Shown here: piece by piece, positions 1 through 13,596 of the stretch
Layout of the letters: each line of letters begins with the position of its first letter
Numbering within the stretch: the stretch's first letter is position 1
DNA from: Megalobrama amblycephala
Taxonomy: Eukaryota > Chordata > Actinopteri > Cypriniformes > Xenocyprididae
NCBI RefSeq assembly: GCF_018812025.1
Contig: NC_063053.1
Location: forward strand, 11,215,623 to 11,279,622
Length of the DNA: 64,000 bases
Direction of reading: 5' to 3'
The notes under the pieces: generated by a model
Databases searched by the model: none
What the model saw: only the letters and a program-made list of their open reading frames with translations
What the model was told of the DNA's origin: nothing
Translations under genes and position numbers: made by a program

Positions 1-600
1 GCAAAGATGAGTAGATGAATGGAGCTTGATGTTGATGGGGCAGATTTTTTTTACATGTAAATGTGAAGACTGGAGACAAAAGAATATTGATCAGAGCATA
101 TTGTTGTGTTTCACACAGGGTAAGAGTGTGAATGTGAGCAGGGCGAAGACAAAGGAACATAAATTGGGCTGTTTGCAGCATGTCTGGCATTTGACAATGG
201 ATGAATGGGTGATTGGGAATGGGAGTAGAGCACCAGGAGTCTGCTTTGTCTCCAGAATATAGTCTTAGGAAATGCTTCAGTTTCAGAGAAAGCGGAGTCA
301 AGAGTTTTGCATCATCATCCTCAGACTCATACCAGAACATTGTATCAGACTTGTGAATTTAAGCTCATTGTGCTTAATATTTTTATTTTATAAACTGTGT
401 ATATACTGTATACAGTATATTCACAGTTTATTAAAATGAAAATATAAATTGTATTAAAACCAGTTAGGGTCTGTTTGACCTGCAAATATCATAACTATTA
501 TTACTAATAATACTATTAATACTTCATATATGAACTCACAACAATAAAAAGACAAAAAGATACAAAAATATATAATATATTCTGACCAGTAAACTAGAAA
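1..600. other. non-coding flank; one palindrome
   Basis: No gene is recognised. A near-perfect palindrome of about 50 bp sits at 386-437, with arms containing TAAACTGTG and a centre TATACTGTATACAGTATA. The rest is AT-rich single-copy-looking DNA. Confidence 0.4.
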
Positions 601-989
601 AATGTCCCAGTTTGACACGCAATCCGTATCACTGATTCAAACAAAAGATTCAAAGCAGTGTTTTGAAATCGGCCATCACTAGATATTGTTGAAAAGTCCT
701 TTTGTTTTTTTTGGTGCACAAAAAATATAATATTTTTTGGTTGCTTTATAATATTAAGGTAGAACCACTGTACTCACGTGAACTGTTTTAAATATGTTTT
801 AGTACATTTCTGGGTGTTTGAAAGTGTAAATTAATTTGCTCTCAATGGAGGCCTCACTGAGCCATCGGATTTTATCAAAAATATCTTAATTTGTGTTCCG
901 AAGATGAACGAAGGTCTTACAGGTGTAGAACGACATGAGGGTGAGTAACAAATGATATTATTTTCAGTTTTGGGTGAACTAACCCTTAA
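601..989 (+). mobile_element. half copy of TTAA-ended foldback MITE (family A)
   Basis: It ends GGGTGAACTAACCCTTAA and shares long blocks (GAGCCATCGGATTT, AAGATGAACGAAGGTCTTAC, ACATGAGGGTGAGTAA) with copies at 16866, 18750, 22882, 29485 and 32720. It is non-autonomous with no transposase ORF. Confidence 0.75.
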
Positions 990-1479
990 AGCACATCATA
1001 TTTGATATGTGAATTTTTGTTGTACACAACATGCCTACTTCTGCCCTCTGATCAATGTTTTATAATTATGTTTTTATTGCTAATGATGCCAGCTTTTTAT
1101 TATAATGTTGAATAGCTATAACTAACCATTTTATACATATAAAAATAAATCCATTTATAAAAGTATCACTATCATATTGATCTCAATAGTTCTTAGAACT
1201 GGATAAAAATGTGGAAAAAAATGAAAAAAGTGGCGTCACCCATTATGCAAGGATACTGAAGAAATTGCACAAACTGGAGTTAAAGTTCATCCCATCTGTA
1301 AAATCACTTCTCAATAAGGATAGTTCACAGCTCAAATAAACAGTGCTTAAACACACAAGCCTATCATTTCTGCTTTTCGATCCTCTGGCCAGGTTTACCG
1401 CCATTATAATAAGTGTTACTGTAACCGCAATGTTTGCATAAAGAAAAAACAGAAGGATGGGGTTTTTCGCAGTCTGAAG

Positions 1480-1860
1480 CAAAGTCCCTTTCATGCAAGT
1501 CATTTCACTCTGCGGCCATCTTTAAAACTGCTCTCGGGCATCTATTTCAGTTTTGCAAGCACAGCTTCTATCTCTTTGAAAGGGGAAACATTAGATTCTC
1601 CAAAGGATTGCATTTCATATTTTAAATCACCAATGAAATCTGACAACTGTCTCAATTTTGTTTCTAAATGCTCAAATCATGACAAAAAATAAATTTTTCA
1701 GGCTGGACCAGCCAATGCATTTGTGCAATCATAACTGCACATGTCAGAAGACTGAGAACCCAGAGCTTCTAATGGCAGCTGCAGTGACGCGATGACTGGC
1801 GATTGGCTCTTTTATTTAGAAGGCGGGATTTATTCCGCCATTTTGCATGTTGCACTTTCT
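1480..1860 (+). repeat. interspersed repeat, copy 1 (second copy near 38650)
   Basis: It shares AAAGTCCCTTT, CGGCCATCTTT, TCTCTTTGAA, GGGGAAACAT, GCTGCAGTGACGC, GATTGGCTCTT and TTAGAAGGCGGGA with 38650-38905. This gives dispersed-repeat status without coding capacity. Confidence 0.65.
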
Positions 1861-1980
1861 CCTATTCCTAGTAATATGAATGCACTGTCCTTGTTTGTCT
1901 GAAGTCTTTGGTCTGAAGTGCTACAGACCAAACCACACCCAAGAGAGTTACATCACAAAACACCAGGGAATCATGGCACT

Positions 1981-1986
1981 TTTATT
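1981..1986 (-). terminator. candidate distal poly(A) signal of chp1
   Basis: TTTATT on the plus strand reads AATAAA in the direction of chp1. It is followed about 15-30 nt later by a T/GT-rich element at 1953-1964. This is inferred from pattern only. Confidence 0.4.
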
Positions 1987-3114
1987 TAGAGTCCACATCT
2001 TAAATGTACATCATAATTATTACACCACATTGAAAGAGTTCATTTAATTTTTGTTCTCTGGAAAGGCTCTGGAAAACCTTTCAAAGTACAACTCAAACTG
2101 ATTTAAGAAATCTTTACATAAACAATAATCTGCAAGAAGCGCTGCAGAACTTCAAGTACCTGTGAGTGATACATGGATTTAATTGTAGAATTAAGAATCA
2201 AATAATCAGTGTTTGATTTTGTTCATACATTAACCAAAGACAACAAGCTTTAAAATGCACCAGACTGTTGTCGCCACCCAGATCAACTTAAGCGTTCGGT
2301 CATCGGTTTAAATCATTGGGAGTTAACAGCATGATGATGCAGTAGGGGAGCAACGCTTTGGCTCCAAGTACCCTTCTTATAAATAATGATACATGACAAT
2401 TCTGAGAACATACGTCACATTGGACAAATCACACACACACACACACACACACACAACACTAAACCACTGTTTAGCTTCATGAAACTGACTGGACCAAATG
2501 AACACAAGCTTGAAGGTGAAGTGAGTAAAAAAAAAACAACCTAGATTTTATCATTTTCTGGAGAAAATGAGTGGAGTTTGACTGTGCAAACTTGATTCTA
2601 AGGCATTGTGGGTGGTTGGTGTTACTATGGGATTGCTAAAAAGTTCTAAATGTCTTTTTTTCAATGTTGCTAAGGTGTTCTAAATGTTAACTGGTCTAAA
2701 TGAAAAGAGCCCCTGCACATCTCTATTATAGTATGGTCCCTCTATAAATCAAGTCCATTCTTCAAATGCAAATCTAGCAGGATTTTTTGGCTGTTTAATT
2801 ACCTGGAAGGTGAAAAATTATAATTTGACATAAACATACTTTCCTCAACAAGTGGCAAAATTTCACTTTCTAACACAAACTTTGGTGCGCATCAATTCCC
2901 ATACTGTTTAATAGACCTTAGTTAGGGTAATGCCATATTTAAGGCATAGAATTACAGTGCATTCAGTGGATTGTACTGTATTTAACAACATAACATACAG
3001 ATTATTCAGCTGTCAAAATGTCTTTCTAAAAAACATTTCAAACTCAATAAAACAGTTTTAAATGTTGCAAATTGTTAATATGTTAAATTCAGTGCACGTC
3101 ATTGTAAAGGCTAA

Positions 3115-3491
3115 GGCTGCATCCCAAATCGCATACATCCCTACTATATAGTAGGTGAAAAACATTATGTAACAAAAGAAGTATGTCAGAATTCACACTA
3201 CTCATAAAAAACGCAAAAAGCACCCGGATACTACTACTACGACCTACTACTTCTGGTGAGATTCTGAAGATGGACACTTTACTATCCCATGAGGCCACAG
3301 GAGAGGATTTATGAATGGCAGTGAAGTGACACAACTGACATGATAATGTGGCGAATGTAGTACATACAGATTACTTTCATCCACACACTCATACTATATA
3401 GAACATACTTGTTTTTTTTTAGCTGTCACAAAGTAATTACTTATTCAAAGTAAGTACCTATTCAAGAGAGTATGCGATTACAGACGCAGCC
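3115..3491. mobile_element. foldback MITE with GGCTGCATCCCAAATCGCATAC-type ends (family L)
   Basis: The left end GGCTGCATCC...ATCGCATAC is inverted at the right end (GTATGCGATT...GACGCAGCC). A second copy lies at 11232-11628, sharing CCTACTACTTCTGGTGAGAT and CATGAGGCCACAGGAGA. Both lie inside the chp1 transcription unit (UTR and intron 4). Confidence 0.7.
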
Positions 3492-4357
3492 ATAGTCTAT
3501 CCCTCACAGCCTCGTTTTCTTCCATGTTAAATTCAATATAGTGTCTACCCTGACCACTGTAACCACTAATTAGAAATGGCCAAATGACCACCCCCCCCTC
3601 TCAATATTTGATATTCTTGCAGCTGCTCTGCTGTACTCCATTACACACCACTCTATTTGTTGTTGGGATGACAAAAAGTTGTAGAAGTTATATTCCAAGT
3701 CTGATCTACCTCAGTGGTCTAACAGCGCTCATCACTGTCTAAATGTTTGAGATGGCCAATCAAATTTATACGACAGAAATGTTACCCACAGTAACGACCA
3801 CAGTAATATCCAGTGATGCAAACTTTATCAAGTTTTGCCGTTTTTGAACTGAAAACATGGTATCATGTACATTATTCATGTATAACTGAATGTGACGAGA
3901 CCAGAAACATTTAATGTTTTCAACATATTAGACATACGAATAAGATTGCATGTGTGCATATTTTAAAAGAACATATAATTTGCAACTCAACTTGCAAGTC
4001 AATTGATTAGTTCATACCTGCAATTAGACCTAGAACTTCTACATTCTTACTGCTTTTTCTTTATTCCCTTAAATCACTTTTAATCTTTTTAATTCATTTA
4101 AATAAAGACTCAACTGTTCATTTGGTGTTTAAAGACAAAAAACCCACTGAAAATGTACATTTTTCTGAGTTAAAGGAGGCTGTTTTCTCAGCTAATGATC
4201 TAGACTTGAGATCATTATCCATCACAAGTAAGAAAATATTATCCACATCCACCCTTACTTCGGTATTTTCTGACCGCAAGCAAAAACCAGTGAGCTAAAT
4301 GTTCTTTTTAAATGGGCGTGAACAAAAGTATCTCATGTAGAATCTCAAACTCATTTC

Positions 4358-4363
4358 TTTATT
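4358..4363 (-). terminator. candidate proximal poly(A) signal of chp1
   Basis: AATAAA on the minus strand about 360 nt after the chp1 stop. It could give a short-UTR mRNA. Confidence 0.3.
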
Positions 4364-4723
4364 ACAGAAGCATCAGATTTGGCCTTTAGGATGGTGATGA
4401 AAAACACCATCAATCTCAATATCAATGACAGCTTCCCCATCTGGGAAGTTTTAAACTGTTGGTTCCACAGCTAGAATAAATATTTTAATACATGAGAAAA
4501 AAGCCGCAGTGACTTTTGAGAACAGTGAAGGCACCAGGACATGCCGTCCATCTAGTGCAACAGCAACTCAAGAGTGACAGATGATTGGAATAGAACTAAC
4601 CAGGACAACGCAATCATGTTTATCAAGCACGAATCGGCCCACAAAAAAAAAAGAATTGGGGTCGTGTCTTATCTATATTGACACAAATTGTCTCCACTCA
4701 AGAGTTCAGAACGCGTTTGGTCT

Positions 4724-4777
4724 TCAGTGAAGGAAGCGTATGCTCATCTTTTGTTCGACGTCCACTTTTTCCAACAC
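4724..4777 (-). CDS. chp1: chp1 terminal coding exon 7 (residues 179-195)
   Basis: The acceptor ttgttcctcag leads into [17 protein letters not shown] and then TGA at 4726-4724. The C terminus is identical to the family pattern, so the stop is secure. The exon is too short to be found as an ORF on its own. Confidence 0.96.
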   Translation of the reverse strand: MLEKVDVEQKMSIRFLH

Positions 4778-7700
4778 CTGAGGAACAAAAAGAGGCATTT
4801 TAAAAGGAATAGTTCACCCCAAAACAAATTTTGGCATCATTTAATCATGTCATTCCAATCCTTATTATATTCTTTCTTCCGTGAAACACTAAAGGAAAAC
4901 TCTAGGGTGAAGTATCCCTTTAAGGTGGAGCTCAAATACTTTGAATGCTTTCCTTTTTCCAGGAATTACCTTGGTGAACTCATTGAAAGAGATGCACATG
5001 TCTCCATTAGTGTCAGCCTCCTGGATGGTTCTGTCTGCAATGCTTCCAAGCTGCTCATCAGAAATATTCACTCCCACCATCATTCTCAGCACCTGAAACA
5101 AAAACAAAAAAACGAGTCTGAGTCTTATTTGGTTTTTACATTGTTTTCCAGTGTCCTCTAGCGGTTGAAAGCGGACTGCAATTCTCTATGCATTCACTTT
5201 TTCTTTTTCTTTTTCAAAATGTCCTATTTCATGAGGTATAAAATTTGATGTGATCATCTGAGGTTCAAAAGGCCATCTACTGAAACTAAGTTGGGAAAAG
5301 GTTCATACTGAAACCCTAGTATTTCTGAAGTCAGAAACCTGAATTTCCAGGCCTATTCACTGTTGGCCCCACCAGTTATTTTAAAGTAAATCAAGTAGGA
5401 AGGATACTATTATTCATATTAAATCAGGTGCTAAGACGTCCAGCCTTAAAAACAATGTTTTTTTTTTAACAATAACTGATCATTTTTATCTTTATCTAAA
5501 CTGTTTGTGCACCACATTTCAGCGTTGTTTGTTTTGACACATTGTAAAGAAGCTTTATGCAATTTTTTTTTTTTTTTTTTTTTGAAGGATACAACAGCTA
5601 TATAATATTGACAGCTAGCGGCTGAAATAAGTACTGCAGTCCAAATTAATTTCAATATGCCTCTGGTCATAGAGCTTTTTAGATGGATGCCGAGGCTTTT
5701 TAGGTTGGGTAGAGTCTCTGACCCAGTTCGTTTGCTGGCTTCCATGGTTGCCAGCTGGCTGTTTTTTCCATCAACTGGCAACCCGGGGTGTTGAAATACC
5801 ACTGCATAAATTGGCAGTGGGCAGGATCACACAGGCAAAAACAAAAACTTCTGACCCGGAACACACATTCAAAAATAGAACATGGCTGTGGTATGTCTTC
5901 CAGATAAACAAGTATGTGAACTGAAGCATGTTTCCTAAATATCTGCAAACACATTATTGTATTTTTTTGCTTTTATTTTACGCACGCACGCACGCACTTT
6001 TAAAAACTATATTGGGAAAGACAAACCAGTTTAATCAGAGCAAAGTGCTGTTGGCTATTGTAACAGTCTGAGAGTAAAAAAAGTTATGATAAACTTTGTA
6101 ACCAAAAAATCTGAATTTGAAATTACAAATAAAATAGTGTGACGGTTTAAAAATAAAGTGATTTAAATAAATAAATGAACAAATAAATAAATAGACCATC
6201 TAAGACCACCCTAAGATATAGGATGCATGCATTTTGTAGCTAAATTAACATTATAGTGTTCATATATTACACAGTTTTATGCATTTTATATTTTGGAAAA
6301 AAAAATCATAAACGACACCTTTAATAGTTTTTCTTTTTTTCAGATTTTCATGGTGAAATGCAGGTTAAAATATAACCGTAGATAAAATAATGGTCACACT
6401 TTAGTTTAGGGTCCAAGTCTCACTATTAAAGGTGGTACAGAGGATGTTTTGTTTTATACATTTTTGCAATATTACTTGAAACTGTCTTTACTAACTGATA
6501 AAAGACTATTTATTAGGTGCACTGAAAGTAATAATATTAATAATATTAATATACATCATCTGTGCACGAGGTAGGGCCTTAAAAACATCAGCCAATCGTT
6601 TACGCGATCATCGCGTAAACGATTGGCCCTCTGGCTTGTCAATCACTGCCATTGTGAGAGGCGTGCGCGGATTGGCCCTCTGGCCTGTCAAGCACTGCCA
6701 TGACGTTCCTTGTGAGAGACGCGCGGTTGCGCGCTCTAGTAACTTTCCACACTCCGCATGCAATGTTTTTGTCAGGAGACAGGAGTAACAACTGCAGATT
6801 ATGAGTTACCTGCGGTGAGTCCGACATAATGAATCCACTAAGTGTGTGCGCGGCTTAACGATTGTAAGGCCGATTATGAATGTAAATTGATACTTATGAC
6901 TGATTGCGCTCAAACGCGTCCAGTCAGAGCCAGTTGCTTTCAGTCTGCGATTACAGTCGGTGTTCAAATTCCATGTGAAAGTATATAAATCTGCTTCAGG
7001 AGCAGGAAACAATCGCTGTATGTTGAGCACAGTCAGAATGTTTTAGCTAGTCGTCAAATGTGTGTCCGGCTTAATAACACAGCGAATGCCTGTGGTAAAC
7101 AAACACTCGTGCACAAGTTTTGGGAGGCGTTCACTTAAAATGAGCTGTGAAGGAGGGGGGTTGTTCTTCCGCATGCGCTCATTTAAAAAACTCAGTCAAC
7201 TAAAACATCCTCTTTACCACCTTTAACTAACTTAAAGGTGCCCTAGATTCAAAAACTGAATTTACCTCGGCATAGTTATATAAGTTAAATTACATACAGT
7301 GAGTCTCAAGCTCCATTGTTTCCTCCTTCTTATATAAATCTCATTTGTTTAAAAGACCTCAGAAGAACAGGCGAATCTCAACATAACACTGACTGTTACG
7401 CAACAGTCGGGGTGTACGCCCCCAATATTTGCATATGCCAGCCCATGTTCCCAACATTATGAAAAGCATTAGACAAGGGCAGAACGTCTGGATGTGCACA
7501 GCTGAATCAACAGACTAGGTAAGCAAGCAAGAACAATAGCGAAAAATGGCAGATGGACCAATAACTGACAAGATCCATGATACCATGATATTTTTAGTGA
7601 TAGTTGTAAATTGTCTTTCTAAATGTTTCGTTAGCATGTTGCTAATGTACTGTTACCATCGTTTCTTACTGTATTCACGGAGACAAGAGCTGTCACTATT

Positions 7701-10700
7701 TTCATTATTAAACACTTGCAGTCTGTATAATGCATTAAACACAACTTCATTCTTTATAAATCTCTCCAACAGTGAAGCATTAGCCGTTAGCCACGGAGCA
7801 CTATCAAACTCATTCAGAATCAATGTAAACATCAAAATAAACACTGTACTTATGCGGTTAGACATGCTGCATGACGAACACTTGGTAAAGATCCATTTTG
7901 AGGGTTATATTAGCTGTTTGAACTTTTTTAATGTTGTTTAAGGCAAGCGCGATCTCTTGGGGCGTGGAGCACGAGATTTAAAGGGCCAGCAGCCCTGAAT
8001 CGGCTCATTTCTAATTATGCCCCAAAATAGGCAGTTAAAAAAATGAATTAAAAAAAAAAAATCTATGGGGTATTTTGAGCTGAAACTTCAGGCCATCCTT
8101 AAAAATATTTTGGTTTGCAGTAACAGTAAAAAAAAAAAAAAAGGGTCGGTAGGTCGGTCTATATATTTTTTTTCAAGTTTCAATGTAAAAAAAAAAAAAA
8201 AAAGTAAAATTTTGGTGATGGTGATTACGTAGGTATGAATTTAAACAAATTAGCATATCGTGACGTCACTGACTGGGTCTTTCAACCCGTGCCTTTCCAC
8301 ATAGACAGTAAAAGAAATGGACACAGCGACCCCATTGGAACTCAATTGAGACAAGTGAAGCCCATTTTTAGCGATTTTTAGCACTTCCGTTTCTGACGCG
8401 CAGACTCAAACTAAGCTTGATGACGTCCGCAACCTGTCTGACAGATGTAAATCTTCTAGTAGCTGTGCGTGAAAACTGCCATCGTTAATCTTGCAGAGAC
8501 GGCGAGCTTGAGCGGGGAGTTCTTTGGCGTGAGTAAGCAGGAGTAAGTATTCTGATTAATTATTTTGTATAGTATTTTAAAATGTAACGCCAGTACGCCA
8601 TCTCTCTTGACATCTCCCCGATTGCCTGCGAGCTTCTCCTCCTGTCTGTACGGTAATTTCTCTACTGTGCGACAGAGAGTCGAGTGGTTATGACGCAATC
8701 GTTAGCCTATTTTTACAAAAACTGTATCTACGGGGCCATAATGTAACATAGAAGGTAATGGAGCCCTTTATACATTGTCGTGTATCTTTAGAAATAAATA
8801 ATGGACAAATGGAGTCTTTAAATGCCTCAGATGTAAAGTTATTCACTGTCAAAGTGACGCCAAAATGAATGGGAGTCAATGGGGATGCTAACGCAAGTGA
8901 AGTTCTGCTACAAGATGGCGGCACCCGGCCGACTTCAACTTCCGGTCGACTTCCTTGGGCACTGTGTTTCCACTGTCGGGCCTAAAGCGGGCGTGCTAGT
9001 GCTTGCCAGGGCCAGTCGCGTTTCCACTGTCACTTCCGGGGCTTGATCGTGCCTCATCGGGGCTTCCTTGGGGCCAACGGCCCGGGTTTTTCGGCCCGCC
9101 GAATAACTTGGTCCAAAGCGGGCCAGCTCGGGCTTGAGGAGGGAGTGGTTACGAGCAAAGGCGGAGTTTATCCGTGTGTGGAGACGGAGGCGCCGATGAT
9201 TACATGTAGGTTACCAGCTAACACCAGCATTAAAGACTTTTAAAATCATTTTAGCTCAAAACTCACTTTCAGACAGCAGCAAGTGTTTTAAATAACTTAT
9301 GTTTGTGATCCGATGTGGATTCTGATCACCAAGACTATGCGCGCTATTACCATAGTAAACATGGTAAATACTACGGCTTGAAGAAATCAGAGAAATATAC
9401 ATAGGCTATCACAATCATGTAATTATTTTATCTGTCAGCACGTCTCGTCTCTCAACGGGTTGAGACGAAGCGAACGCACCGGCCATAGTGTGACATCCGT
9501 TAACCAATAGTGTAAACATAGATGACGGTTTTTATTTAAAAGAAAGAACGTAGCCTTCGTTTGTATGTAGGCCTAGGCTATTTATATATTTACAATACTT
9601 ACTCAAATATAATTAATATTATTTTATTGCTTTTGTATTAGTTGTTTGAAGAGTAAAAAAAACAAATTGGTCGGTCTTAACGCAAATTTACAACCGGCAA
9701 GTCGGTCGGACTTAAAGCAAAAAAAAGAAAAAAATTTGAGTCGGTCCTAAATTGACAGGGTCGGTCGGGTTACGGCAAACAAGAATATTTTTAAGGATGG
9801 CCTCACAGACACATTCAGGGGACACCTTAGACTTATATTACATCTTTTAAAAAAATGTATATCGTTTTTTTTTTCATCTCTATTTTTTCATCTCTATTTA
9901 AGTAAAAACAATATTTCCCTGAAGTCCCCTGAATTTTGAAATGACCTTTTGAAATCGAGCGGGAATGACTAAGAGTTTTCCCTGTCTAACAGAGCGTCTT
10001 CCATGAATATGAATAGCTGGTTTCAGATGGCAAGGACAGGTGAGTCAGAGCTACATTGTTCAGACGGTACAGAACGTTCTTTTGTTTCCCATGTCAGAGC
10101 CGAGTGCAGAGGCTTTCAGTTGTACGTCATTAAGCACGATTCTCTTACCTGTAGCAGCTCGTCTCTGGAAATCTTGTCGTCTCTGTCGAGGTCGTATAAC
10201 CGGAAAGCGACTGTGAAGAAATAAGAGAAAATCAAAATATTATGAAAAGCCTTAAATCGCAACACTATGGTTTACATGAACACACTGCAAGCTTGGCTGG
10301 TGGCAGGGAATGGCCTTCCTGAGCAGAGATAAAGAGTAGCTGTGAACTAAAGCAGGTTTTAGAGGATCATTAAAAACAATAATTAAGTTTAAGACCAGGA
10401 ACCGTTCAAGCCCTTCATTTTCTTTTGGGAAATGACATTTTGCCTGCTTATAAATGCTTTGAAGATACTGAAGAAATTATTGTTCTGATCTGAATTTGTA
10501 TTTTCCAAAACTAATTTTAATGCATCTTTTATTTGAGGTTTATATAAAGTTTCCAAAAGGGCATTAAATGAGTTTTACAATCATTCCTTGTTGTGACTTT
10601 TTAAACCTTACAGCAAAAATAGCATTTGAGATGGTAAGTTTGATTTTTTTGTGAATCAGTTAAAACTGTCCATTTTAATGATTATGATTCTGCCATCTGA

Positions 10701-13535
10701 TTCAGTTATGTGTGTATAGCATATCACTCAAAAAATGTAAAAACGTTCATGGAGGCACTGTGAACATTTCTAATATGTTAAAATTGTTTTTGATTTCGGT
10801 CTCTTATGCTCATCAAGACTGCATTTATTTGAGCAAAAATACTGTAAAAATGGAAAATATTGTGAAATATTATTACAATTTAATACTAATGTTTTTTGTT
10901 TAAATATATTTTAAAATGTAATTTATTTCTGTGACCAAAGCTGAATTTTCAGCATCATTACTCAAATCTTCAGTGTCACGTGATCCTTCAGAAATCATTC
11001 TAATATGCAGATTTGCAGCTCAAGAAACATTTCGGATTATTTTCAATGTTTCTGATTATTTTGTGGAAACCCTGATGGTCTGAGTAAGTGTAGACTGCAA
11101 GATAGAATATGGGATCATAGAAATGCAATTCATACAAGAAACAAAGTACTACCGTATGGCAGTACATTATGCATCTGTACATGATTGCAATCCATCTACT
11201 TTAAAAAAAATATTTGGTTTGGAAACAGTCCCTGCATCCAAATATGCCTACTTCTATACTATATAGCAGTCGAAAAACAGTATGTGAGCAGAGTAGTATG
11301 TCCAAATTCATAGTTTTCATAAAACAGTAGGCGAAAAGTACCTGGATGACCTACTACTTCTGGTGAGATTCTGAAGTGTGCATTTGATGAGGCCATGAGG
11401 CCCCCCCTCCCATGAGGCCACAGGAGAAGATTTGTGAATGATAGTGAAGCGACGTAACTGACACCGTAGGTCACATGACAATGACAACACGATGGATGTA
11501 GTACGTCCGAATTTCATTCATACTACACACATTCAAACTATATAGAACATGCTTTTTTAACTGTCGTGAAGTAAGTTTCAAACCACATGTAGTACCTACT
11601 ATATAGACTGCGATTTTGGACACAGCATGTGAGTGGATCTATTAGAAAGGGTAATAGATTACAAAGACTTTTACAAAGGGAAGCCATCTGCATTTTTCAT
11701 TTGAATGAAGAATTAGATTTAACTCCATACTTGTAAAATTACAATTATTATTTTCTCTCTCTCTTTGTACTGGTTAACAATATGTTAGGTCCCCCTGCAA
11801 TGGTTCCTACTCTTTCATGAACACCAGATTCAAGGACTTCTTAAAGCACCATTTATATTATATCAAGCACCTATCAAATTCACATCCAAGCATATGGAGC
11901 ATCATGAAAGACCTCAGTACTTAATATTTTAACCCTCCTATTGCATTTGCATCCATTTTAACCCGAAAGAGGAACAGAATCATTTGCACATTAATTTTGA
12001 AAATATATTTAAACTGCTTTCTTATCCCTAATGTTAACAATTATTCCACACTAGTTTAAGTTCATTTTTTATGAATCATTACTTTAGTAAAAACATTATA
12101 AAGGTGCCCTCGAATGAAAAATTGAATTTACCTCGGCATAGTTAAATAACAAGGGTTCAGTACGTGGAAAAGACATACAGTGAGTCTCAAGCTCCATTGT
12201 TTCCTCCTTCTTATATAAATCTCATTTGTTTAAAAGACCTCAGAAGAACAGGCGAATCTCAACATAAGTTACGTAACAGTCGGGGTGTACGCCCCCAATA
12301 TTTGCATATGCCAGCCCATGTTCCCAACATTATGAAAGGCATTAAACAAGGGCAGAACGTCTGGATGTGCACAGCTGAATCAAACTAGGTAAGCAAGCAA
12401 GAACAATAGCGAAAAATGGCAGATGGAGCAATAATAACTGACATGATCATTGATATCATGATATTTTTAGTGATATTTGTAAACTGTCTTTCTAAATGTT
12501 TCATTAGCATGTTGCTAAAGTACTGTTAAATATGGTTAAAGTTACCATCGTTTTTTACTGTATTCACAGAGACAAGAGCCGTCGCTATTTTCATTTTTAA
12601 ACACTTGCAGTCTGTATAATGCACAAACTTCAAACTTCATTCTTTATAAACCTCTCCAACAGTGTAGCATTAGCCGTTAGCCACGGAGCACAGCCTCAAA
12701 TTCATTCAGAATCAAATGTAAACAATACAACAGTATACAATACTCACATAATCCGACGCATGCATGCCGCATGTATGACGAACACTTTGTAAAGATCCAT
12801 TTGAGGGTTATATTAGCTGTGTAAACTTTGTTTAGGCACTGTTTAAGGCAAGCGCGAGCTCCGTGGGCAGAGAGCACGAGATTTAAATGGGCCGCACTGC
12901 ATAAATCGGCTCATATTTAATGATGCCCCAAAATAGGCAGTTAAAAAAATTAATAAAAAAAAATCTATGGGGTATTTTGAGCTGAAACTTCACAGACACA
13001 TTCAGGGGACACCTTAGACTTATTTTACATCTAGTAAAAAAACGTTCGATGGCACCTTTAATATAGAGAGAATATTATAAAAATAAAATTTGCAATTGAG
13101 TGAAAAAAAATTATTATATGGATTGCAATTGTGGCTTATAAAGTCAGAATATATACAATATAATATAGATATAAACTTGCAATTCTAAGAAAAAAAAAAT
13201 CAGAATTGCAATTTATCTCTCACAATTCTGACTTTATAAGACACAATTGTGGCTTTATATCACGAAATTCTGACTTCGCAACTCACAATTGTGAATTTAG
13301 GGTAGAGTGGGGCAAAACACCCCCTCTACCGTTTTTCCCAAAATTACCACTAAATAAAGTTAAGATACATTTTTGTTGTAACTATGGACTACATTGACAA
13401 GAGTGATGTAGAAGTATTCACCATGAAGCTTATGGTGATGTAGCCTACCTGAAAGAAAATGGATTTCACTGTAAATTATCTAATTTCAGCAGTAAGAAAA
13501 AGTGTTTTAAGCTTGCTGTTTTGTTGAACATACAG

Positions 13536-13596
<61 letters not shown>

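Larger units (their letters stand above)
1970..4723 (-). other. chp1: probable chp1 3' UTR
   Basis: No coding potential follows the chp1 stop. Minus-strand AATAAA signals occur at 4358-4363, 4060-4065 and 1981-1986. The last has a GT-rich stretch just beyond it (complement of 1953-1964), the usual layout of a poly(A) site. A UTR of about 2.7 kb is therefore likely, with possible shorter forms. It contains a CA microsatellite (2430-2454) and a foldback transposon (3115-3491). Confidence 0.45.

Noticed and set aside
4688..5161. 157-codon plus-strand ORF
   Set aside because: Overlaps chp1 exons 6 and 7 on the opposite strand and a MITE fragment. It has no domain.
7546..7941. 131-codon plus-strand ORF
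   Set aside because: Lies within element E. Corresponding frames in the other copies are broken and no transposase motif is present.
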